Source: Candidatus Aminicenantota bacterium | GTDB taxonomy: Bacteria > Acidobacteriota > Aminicenantia > UBA2199 | Direction: 5' to 3' | Length of the DNA stretch: 34,872 nt | Assembly: GCA_018262835.1 (NCBI GenBank) | Contig: JADFDP010000002.1 | Location: 1-34,872 of the forward strand | Shown here: piece after piece, positions 14,725 through 20,249 of the stretch | Layout of the letters: each line of letters opens with the position of its first letter | Numbering within the stretch: the stretch's first letter is position 1 | Position numbers and translations under genes: made by a program | The notes under the pieces: generated by a model | The model's input: the letters and a program-made list of their open reading frames with translations, nothing else | Database searches by the model: none | What the model was told of the DNA's origin: nothing

Positions 14725-14753
14725 TTGCATTTGCCGAAAAAATGTTCTATAAT
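14725..14753 (+). promoter_or_regulatory. Promoter of RRM protein gene
   Basis: TTGCAT at 14725-14730 and TATAAT at 14748-14753 are 17 nt apart. The predicted +1 near 14760 leaves a leader of about 180 nt before the ATG at 14942, far longer than the other leaders in this window. Confidence 0.7.
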
Positions 14754-14756
14754 GTG

Positions 14757-14941
14757 CTTGATTGAGTTGGTGAATGAATCAAGTTTTTGAAATTTTGTTG
14801 GTTTGCCGAGAATCCCCGCAAGAGATGGATAAAACCCCACGTCATCGCTGAAGTGGGATTTCCATATTCACAGGGTTTGGAAAACCGGATGAAATTCGAA
14901 CTGAGTGTTCACAAATTAAAAAACTCAAATCGGAGGTTTTT
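14757..14941 (+). promoter_or_regulatory. Long structured 5' leader of the RRM gene
   Basis: Three pairings can be read. At the 5' end, CTTGATT (14757-14763) pairs with AATCAAG (14777-14783) just before TTTTT, an attenuator-like shape. In the middle is a longer irregular hairpin with outer stem ATGGA/TCCAT (14825-14829 with 14861-14865). Its inner stem is CCCAC/GTGGG (14836-14840 with 14853-14857), with TCA/TGA at the tip around TCGC. Then GGTTT pairs with AAACC (14874-14878 with 14882-14886). The Shine-Dalgarno GGAGG is at 14932-14936, 5 nt before the ATG. No known riboswitch consensus is recognised. Cold-shock or autoregulatory control is inference. Confidence 0.45.
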
Positions 14942-15232
14942 ATGAACATTTACGTCGGTAACTTACCCTGGGAGATCCAAGAAGAGGATCTGCGCAAGTC
15001 TTTTGAGGAATTCGGCCAGGTGGCTTCAGCGACCATCATCAAGGACAAATTCACCAATAAGCCGAGAGGCTTTGGTTTTGTCGAAATGCCGGAGAAAGAG
15101 GAAGCCGCAGCGGCCATCAAGGCCCTGAACGGCAAGGAACTGAAGGGCCGGCCCATGAAGGTGAACGAAGCCAAGCCGAAAACCGAAGGCGGCAACCGCG
15201 AACGCGACCGCTTCGGCGGCAACCGCTGGTAA
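14942..15232 (+). CDS. RRM-domain RNA-binding protein
   Basis: The protein (96 aa) is a single RNA recognition motif. RNP2 is IYVGNL at residues 3-8 and RNP1 is RGFGFVEM at about 42-49. A short basic, Gly/Arg-containing tail follows (GGNRERDRFGGNRW). Such small RRM proteins in bacteria, including the cyanobacterial Rbp family, bind single-stranded RNA and are often cold-induced. The gene is monocistronic: it has its own promoter, a long leader and a strong terminator at 15287-15322. A leader of this kind fits autogenous or temperature control, which the sequence suggests but does not prove. Confidence 0.95.
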   Translation: MNIYVGNLPWEIQEEDLRKSFEEFGQVASATIIKDKFTNKPRGFGFVEMPEKEEAAAAIKALNGKELKGRPMKVNEAKPKTEGGNRERDRFGGNRW

Positions 15233-15286
15233 GCCTGAGCTTGCCGGCTGTTATAGTCAAAGACTAGACAGTTAGTTCGAAATGGA

Positions 15287-15322
15287 GGGGATGGTCCCCA
15301 AGGGACCGTCCCCTTTTTTTTT
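15287..15322 (+). terminator. Rho-independent terminator of the RRM gene
   Basis: GGGGATGGTCCC pairs with GGGACCGTCCCC (12 bp with one G-U pair) around the loop CAA. Nine T residues follow. This is the strongest terminator in the window and insulates the sigma-factor operon that follows. Confidence 0.93.
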
Positions 15323-15390
15323 ATTTTAATTTTTCGGATCCCCGCATTTTAAAATCCTAAGATTTCTTTCATCCCGGTCAACCAAAGCGC

Positions 15391-15396
15391 TATAAT
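15391..15396 (+). promoter_or_regulatory. -10 box of the sigma-factor operon
   Basis: A perfect TATAAT lies 24 nt before the ATG at 15421. The -35 region is poor (TTCATC at 15368-15373 with a 17-nt spacer). The leader carries AAAGGGG at 15404-15410. I see no clear ECF-type -35 (GGAAC) that would show autoregulation. Confidence 0.5.
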
Positions 15397-15420
15397 ATCC
15401 GTCAAAGGGGTATGTTGCAG

Positions 15421-15987
15421 ATGAACAGCAATGAAGCGGAATGGGTGGTTTTGGCCAAGGCGGGCGACCGGGGCGCCATGCATGAATTGTATGAGCGCAA
15501 CCGCAGCCGAATTTATTCTTTGGCCTACCGTTATGCCGGCAACGTCGCCGACGCCGAAGACATTCTACAGGATACTTTCATCAAGGCTTTTTCATCCCTG
15601 AAAAAGTGTCAGCTGAACGAAAACTCATATTTCGCCACCTGGTTGTACCGCATTGCCATCAATTGTTCCCTGGACCATTTTCGCCGCCTCCGGCGCCATG
15701 GCAGTGATGTTGAACTGAGCGAAAAACTGTCGGCTGCCGTCGGGAATGAAGGTGATGCCACGCCGGAAAGTGAATACGTCCGCAATGAATCGGCCCAACT
15801 GGTGCGGCGCGGCCTGGAACGGCTCACCCGCCGCAAACGCATGGTCGTGGTGCTGCGTCATTACCAGCAGCTGAAGATCGGCGAGATCGCCGCCACCATG
15901 GGCTGCAGCCAGGGAAGCGTCAAGAAACAGCTTTTCCGGGCTCTGGCGCAGTTGAAAAAGGAATTGTCCGCAGATTTGGGAGAATGA
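15421..15987 (+). CDS. ECF-family RNA polymerase sigma factor
   Basis: The protein (188 aa from this start) has sigma region 2 at about 12-85 (AMHELYERNRSRIYSLAYRY, DAEDILQDTFIKAF and FATWLYRIAINCSLDHFRR). Region 4 near 130-180 has RMVVVLRHYQQLKIGEIAA and the helix-turn-helix GCSQGSVKKQLFRAL. Region 3 is absent, as in ECF (RpoE-like) factors that direct RNA polymerase to stress promoters. The ATG at 15421 is 10 nt from AAAGGGG. An ATG at 15412 and a TTG at 15415 are alternatives adding three and two residues. The next gene encodes an anti-sigma factor, so activity is likely held by sequestration at the membrane. Confidence 0.93.
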   Translation: MNSNEAEWVVLAKAGDRGAMHELYERNRSRIYSLAYRYAGNVADAEDILQDTFIKAFSSLKKCQLNENSYFATWLYRIAINCSLDHFRRLRRHGSDVELSEKLSAAVGNEGDATPESEYVRNESAQLVRRGLERLTRRKRMVVVLRHYQQLKIGEIAATMGCSQGSVKKQLFRALAQLKKELSADLGE

Positions 15988-15989
15988 AA

Positions 15990-16703
15990 ATGAAGTGCAA
16001 AAAATTCACGGATCTTATTTTTATTTATCAGGATGGCCAATTGGCCGGGCAGGAAAAAATAGAATTTGAGCGCCATCGGCGTGCCTGCTCCGCCTGCAGC
16101 TCGCGACTAGAAGAAATATGGAAAATCGGCAGCCTGATGTCCGGGACCGCTGCGCCGGTGCCGGGTGCGGATTTCGACAAGTCATGGCGCCAGATCATTG
16201 CCGCCGTCAGCCCTGCGCCGCGCCGGCAGCTTTCCTTGTTCCAGTTACCGCGCTGGGCATGGGTGGCAGCTGGCTTCCTGGCTTTCTTCATTTTTGGCGT
16301 CGCGGCGGCCCGCCTGTACTTTTTCCCCGCCCAGACGGAAATGGCCGCGCCGGCCGATGCGCCTTTCCTGTATTCGACCCGGGACTATTTCGCCGCTCTG
16401 CAGCCCGTCCTTTCAGAATTCAGCAATGCCTCGGGTCAAAACGACAATGACCCGGCCAACCAGGCGCGGGTTCGGCCGTTGCTGAACAACCTGCGTCTCC
16501 TGCGCTTGCGGGCTGACAGAAACAAGGATTCTTCGCTGCTCCGGCTGCTGGACGATATCGAGCTGGTTCTGCTTGAAATCCTCCACCTTGACCGTTCCGA
16601 TCCCGAAAATACCCGGCTGCTCGGTTCTTTGATACAAGAAAAAGGGATCAATATGAAAATGAAAGTTTTTAAGTTTGCAGATCGTAAAACCGTGCGAATC
16701 TAA
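15990..16703 (+). CDS. Zinc-finger (ZAS/zf-HC2) membrane anti-sigma factor
   Basis: The protein (237 aa) has an N-terminal anti-sigma zinc finger: Cys3 (MKCKKF), then His29, Cys33 and Cys36 in HRRACSAC, the HX3CX2C part of the ZAS motif. A single transmembrane helix lies near 89-111 (WAWVAAGFLAFFIFGVAAA). The extracytoplasmic part of about 120 residues is helical, rich in Leu and Arg, and resembles no domain I recognise. The design is that of an anti-sigma factor binding the ECF sigma inside and sensing outside. GGGAG is 7 nt before the ATG at 15990. An ATG at 15984 overlaps the sigma stop and is an alternative. Confidence 0.88.
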   Translation: MKCKKFTDLIFIYQDGQLAGQEKIEFERHRRACSACSSRLEEIWKIGSLMSGTAAPVPGADFDKSWRQIIAAVSPAPRRQLSLFQLPRWAWVAAGFLAFFIFGVAAARLYFFPAQTEMAAPADAPFLYSTRDYFAALQPVLSEFSNASGQNDNDPANQARVRPLLNNLRLLRLRADRNKDSSLLRLLDDIELVLLEILHLDRSDPENTRLLGSLIQEKGINMKMKVFKFADRKTVRI

Positions 16704-16714
16704 GGAGGCACAAT

Positions 16715-18040
16715 ATGAACAATTTAAAAAAGCTTGTTTTTTATCTCTTGCTGATGCTGCTGATGACCAGCGGTCAACTTTCGGCCCAGGCAGGCCAGCC
16801 AACCGGTGAGAAGGCCCAAAAAATGTTCCAGGCGGGCAAAGACGCCGTTCACCAGAAAGATTGGAACGCGGCTGTCGAACAATGGAAGAATTTCAACACC
16901 CTTTTCCCCCAGAGCCCCTGGGGGGCCGAACCCTATTATTGGCTGGCCTACAGCCTGAACCAGGCGGCCCGGGAAATCAGCGATTTTGAAAAGCAGACCT
17001 CCATGCGCGAGCAGGCCATGAACAAGATTGAAATGTTGTTGGGGCGTTTCAAGGACAGCAGTTGGGCCAGCGATGCCCGCATGCTGCGCATCGAAATGGC
17101 CGAGTATTTAACCAGTGCCGGCAGGACCCAGTATAAAAAATACATCACCGGCTCGGCCAAGACTGGCAACGGCTCCGACATGGACGTCAAGCTGGTCGCG
17201 CTCGACGCCCTGATGCAGATGGATGAGGGGAAAGCCCTGCCCATTTTGAAAAAGATCATCAAGGAGAACAAGGACAGGAGCATCCGCGCCAAGGCGGTTT
17301 TTGTTTTGAGCCAGCATGACGACCCCTCGATTCCGCCCCTGCTTGGCGAGATCGCGCGCCAGGACGACGACCCTTATGTCCGCGAGCAGGCCGTTTTTTG
17401 GTTGGGACAGGAGGGCGGCGAAGCCGGCCTGGGCATCCTGATCGATCTCTATTCCGGCCTGCAGGATCGCAAGCTCAAGGAAAAAGTCCTGTTTGCGTTT
17501 TCGCAGAACGATAGCGAGGCGAGCTTCCGCAAGCTGCTCGACATCGCCAAGAGCGACCCCGACCTGGAGCTGCGGGAAAAGGCGGTTTTCTGGATCGGTC
17601 AATCCGATGACCAGCGGGCTCCGGGCGCCTTGATGGACATGTACAGGGCCAATACCGACACCGCCTTGAAAAAGAAGATCATTTTTTCCCTGGGGCAGCT
17701 GGATGACGGTCAGGCTGCGGCTTTTCTGAAGGAGATCGCGACCGGGAATTCCGAGGACCGCCTGAAGGAGGAAGCCGTTTTCTGGATCGGCCAGATGGGG
17801 GGAGACGCAAACGCCAATCTGCTCAAGGAGTTGTATGACGGCAATGCGAATTTCTCTGTCAAGGAAAAGATCCTCTTCAGCCTCAGCCAGATTGACAGTG
17901 ATGCATCGCTCAAGCATCTGCTCGCCATCGCCCGCGGCGAAAAGAATCCGGAGCTCAGGAAAAAGGCGATTTTCTGGCTCGGCCAGTCCGACAGCGAAGA
18001 AGCCGCGAAGTTCCTGCAGCAGCTGATCGACCAGGATTAA
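16715..18040 (+). CDS. Secreted TPR-like plus HEAT-repeat protein in sigma/anti-sigma operon
   Basis: The protein (441 aa) has a signal peptide (NNLKKLVFYLLLMLLMTSG, then LSAQA). Residues 30-130 look like TPR/YbgF-type helices (AQKMFQAGKDAVHQKDWNAA, FPQSPWGAEPYYWLAYSL). Residues 158-441 are HEAT repeats of about 32 residues. The repeats alternate between two types, one with F-x-x-SQ (FVLSQ, FAFSQ, FSLSQ) and one with FW-[IL]-GQ. HEAT solenoids bind other proteins. The gene follows the anti-sigma factor by 11 nt with a perfect AAGGAGG, so it is in the same operon. A regulatory, sensor or chaperone role in the periplasm is inference. No catalytic motif is seen. Confidence 0.85.
   Translation: MNNLKKLVFYLLLMLLMTSGQLSAQAGQPTGEKAQKMFQAGKDAVHQKDWNAAVEQWKNFNTLFPQSPWGAEPYYWLAYSLNQAAREISDFEKQTSMREQAMNKIEMLLGRFKDSSWASDARMLRIEMAEYLTSAGRTQYKKYITGSAKTGNGSDMDVKLVALDALMQMDEGKALPILKKIIKENKDRSIRAKAVFVLSQHDDPSIPPLLGEIARQDDDPYVREQAVFWLGQEGGEAGLGILIDLYSGLQDRKLKEKVLFAFSQNDSEASFRKLLDIAKSDPDLELREKAVFWIGQSDDQRAPGALMDMYRANTDTALKKKIIFSLGQLDDGQAAAFLKEIATGNSEDRLKEEAVFWIGQMGGDANANLLKELYDGNANFSVKEKILFSLSQIDSDASLKHLLAIARGEKNPELRKKAIFWLGQSDSEEAAKFLQQLIDQD
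17186..18037 (+). repeat. Coding tandem repeat: alternating HEAT units
   Basis: This part of the gene encodes successive HEAT units with periodic blocks such as KAVFVLSQ, QAVFWLGQ, KVLFAFSQ, KAVFWIGQ, KIIFSLGQ, EAVFWIGQ, KILFSLSQ and KAIFWLGQ. Odd and even units differ in the same way each time, so the real period is two units (about 65 residues). This suggests growth by duplication of a pair. Confidence 0.8.
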
Positions 18041-18043
18041 GCG

Positions 18044-18982
18044 GTGAAAACCGTGCTGCGTCGCTTTGTTGTTTTGATCCTGGTTGGGCTGTTGCTGGCC
18101 CTGCGGGTCCCGGCCGCGGGCGGCCCGACCGCGCAAATGTTCAACGGGCAGGTCATCTCCATGGAAACGGCCGGGCTCTCCCTGAAAGAGCGCGCCGCCG
18201 CGGCCTGCCGCCAATGGGCGACGGGAAAGGATGGAAGCAGCTTCTTCACCGCCTGGGCATTTCCCGTGTCCGAGCGCATCACTTCCTGCCGGGGGCGGCA
18301 CGCCGCGTCGGATGACGGCCCGCTGACGATCCGGAGCAAGAACGGCCGGATCATCGTGAATGCGGATCGGGATCACAGCCTGAACATTTCCGACGGCCCC
18401 GGAACTGAAAGGGAAGGCGCATACAGGGGCGTGCTGCTTTTTCTGAACCGAATGGAGGGGGGCCGCTGCCGGGTCAGCGATGTGCAGCTGCTCGCCCCGG
18501 AGCGCACCTACGACCTGAACGGCGAGCGCCTGGCCTGGCTGGGGGAGGCCGATGAAGCCCAGGGGCTGGGATGCATCCGCGGCCTGCTCGCCCCGGACAG
18601 CGTTCCTGATGTGCGCAAGCACCTGGTGCTTGCCCTTTACCTTTTCAACGGCTCGGCCGCTGTCTCCGATTTGATCGCCCTGGCCCGCCTCGACCCGGAT
18701 GCGGAAATCCGCAAGCAGGCCATTTTCTGGCTCGGTCAAAAGGCCTCATCTGCGGCGGTCAAGGCTTTGGGCGACGTGATCGCCTCTCCCGAAACGCTGG
18801 AGATCAAAAAACACGCCGTATTCGCTCTGAGTCAGCTGCCGGAAGAAAAAGGCACCCCCATGCTGCTCGATATCGCCCGCCGCAACCCCTATCCGCGACT
18901 GAGAAAAGAGGCGATTTTCTGGCTCGGTGAATCCGGAGATCCCCGCGCCCTGGACTTCTTCGAAGAGATCCTTCTAAAATAG
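18044..18982 (+). CDS. Second secreted HEAT-repeat protein
   Basis: The protein (312 aa) begins with GTG at 18044, 3 nt after the previous stop. It has a signal peptide (KTVLRRFVVLILVGLLLAL, then RVPAAGG). Residues 30-165 are a domain I do not recognise, with two Cys (ACRQW and TSCRGRH, with another at GGRCRVSD). From about 180 on there are HEAT units with the same alternating blocks as the first HEAT protein (QAIFWLGQ, HAVFALSQ, EAIFWLGE). The two are therefore related and may work together or compete. It is the fourth and last gene of the sigma operon. A GC-rich hairpin follows. Confidence 0.82.
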   Translation: MKTVLRRFVVLILVGLLLALRVPAAGGPTAQMFNGQVISMETAGLSLKERAAAACRQWATGKDGSSFFTAWAFPVSERITSCRGRHAASDDGPLTIRSKNGRIIVNADRDHSLNISDGPGTEREGAYRGVLLFLNRMEGGRCRVSDVQLLAPERTYDLNGERLAWLGEADEAQGLGCIRGLLAPDSVPDVRKHLVLALYLFNGSAAVSDLIALARLDPDAEIRKQAIFWLGQKASSAAVKALGDVIASPETLEIKKHAVFALSQLPEEKGTPMLLDIARRNPYPRLRKEAIFWLGESGDPRALDFFEEILLK

Positions 18983-18990
18983 TCACGCGA

Positions 18991-19016
18991 GCCGGGCGCC
19001 GGACTCGGCGCCCGGC
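18991..19016. terminator. GC-rich hairpin at convergent junction
   Basis: GCCGGGCGCCG pairs perfectly with CGGCGCCCGGC (11 bp) around a GACT loop. It lies between the HEAT gene ending at 18982 and the minus-strand MFS gene ending at 19036. It is symmetric and could serve both directions, but neither side has a T run, so true intrinsic termination is uncertain. Confidence 0.5.
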
Positions 19017-19035
19017 CAGTTCTGGACTGTTTCCC

Positions 19036-20244
19036 TCAAATTTCGCCGTGGCCGGTCCGCCCCCCTGCCAAGCGCCGGAATCCCAAGGCCAGGAGGATAC
19101 CCAGGCCTCCGCAACCCAACCACAGCGCCAGCGGGGAAAAATGGGCGTATATTCCCGAACCGGCTACGGGCCCTAGCATCCAGGCCAGGGAAAAGGAGAC
19201 GCCGAACCAGCCCATGTGCCGGCCGCGGTTCGTTTCGCTGGAACGGTTGGCGATCTCGGCGGTCAGCAGAGGCAGGGAGAGCATTTCGCCGAATGTCCAG
19301 ACGGCCACGGTCAGGGCTGCGTAAAGAAAACCGCGCCCCAGGGGGGTTAGCGCGAAGCCCAGCCCGGTCAGCAGCGCTCCCGCCGCGATGATTTTCAGGG
19401 GCGCAATCCTTTTCAAGCCATTGAGCAGGACCATTTCAAATACGACGATCAATACCGTATTGATGGCCAGCAGCTGGCCGATGCGGTTTTCAGCGAAGCC
19501 GAAAGCCCGGTGAATATACAGCGGATAGGTGCTGAACAACTGTGAAAAAATGAGGCCCAGGCCGAAAACCATTAAAAAAATGGCCGGCAGGTGGCGCGGA
19601 TGCCTGGAGGGAGGCGGATCGGGCGAATTGGGTTCAATGGCCGGCTGCTGGGGGAGCGGCTCGCTTTTGAAAAAAACACCGAATATCGCCAGGGCGGCCA
19701 GGCTGGTCAAGCCGTCTACCCAGAACAGGGCGCGGTAGTTCCACATGGCCAAGTAGCCCCCCAGAACCGGCCCGATGGTCACTCCCAGGTTGGCCGCCAG
19801 GCGGTTCAGGGCGAAACCCTTGGTGCGGATCCGAGGCGGGCATTCGCGGGCCATGGCCGTGGCGTTGCCAGGCAGCAGGGCTTCAGCAAAGACACCCTGC
19901 AGGAAAATCGCCGCCATGATGAGGGCGAAACTTCCCAGATAGCCCATGATGATGAGGTTGAGCCCCGAAAGCAGCAGGCTCAGCCGCTGCACGGCCGTGG
20001 CCCCCAGGCGGTCGCAGAGGATGCCGCCCAGGTAGGCGCCGCCCAGGGCCCCGAAGCCGAAGGCGCCGACAGCCTGTCCGGCCTGGGCCAGGGTAAATCC
20101 CATTTTCCGGGTGAGATACAAACTGAGGAAAAACAGGACCATGGAACCGCTGCGGTTGACGAACTGGACCAGCGACAGCAGCCAGGCGTTGCGCGGCAGC
20201 CCGGCATAGGCGTCGCGGTATACGGAAATGACTTTGCTTATCAT
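19036..20244 (-). CDS. MFS transporter, drug-efflux-like
   Basis: The protein (402 aa) has about 12 membrane helices. The first loop has the motif-A-like GGILCDRLGATAVQR. The N-terminus contains LVQFVNRSGSMVLFFLSLYL, as in MdtH/YceL-like drug-efflux members of MFS_1. The central loop (about residues 190-215) is Pro-rich and polar (SEPLPQQPAIEPNSPDPPP). The substrate is unknown. It begins 5 nt after the addB stop and so looks co-transcribed with addAB, an unusual neighbour for a recombination complex. It is unrelated in sequence to the MFS gene at 11653. Confidence 0.85.
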   Translation of the reverse strand: MISKVISVYRDAYAGLPRNAWLLSLVQFVNRSGSMVLFFLSLYLTRKMGFTLAQAGQAVGAFGFGALGGAYLGGILCDRLGATAVQRLSLLLSGLNLIIMGYLGSFALIMAAIFLQGVFAEALLPGNATAMARECPPRIRTKGFALNRLAANLGVTIGPVLGGYLAMWNYRALFWVDGLTSLAALAIFGVFFKSEPLPQQPAIEPNSPDPPPSRHPRHLPAIFLMVFGLGLIFSQLFSTYPLYIHRAFGFAENRIGQLLAINTVLIVVFEMVLLNGLKRIAPLKIIAAGALLTGLGFALTPLGRGFLYAALTVAVWTFGEMLSLPLLTAEIANRSSETNRGRHMGWFGVSFSLAWMLGPVAGSGIYAHFSPLALWLGCGGLGILLALGFRRLAGGRTGHGEI

Positions 20245-20249
20245 TTTTT

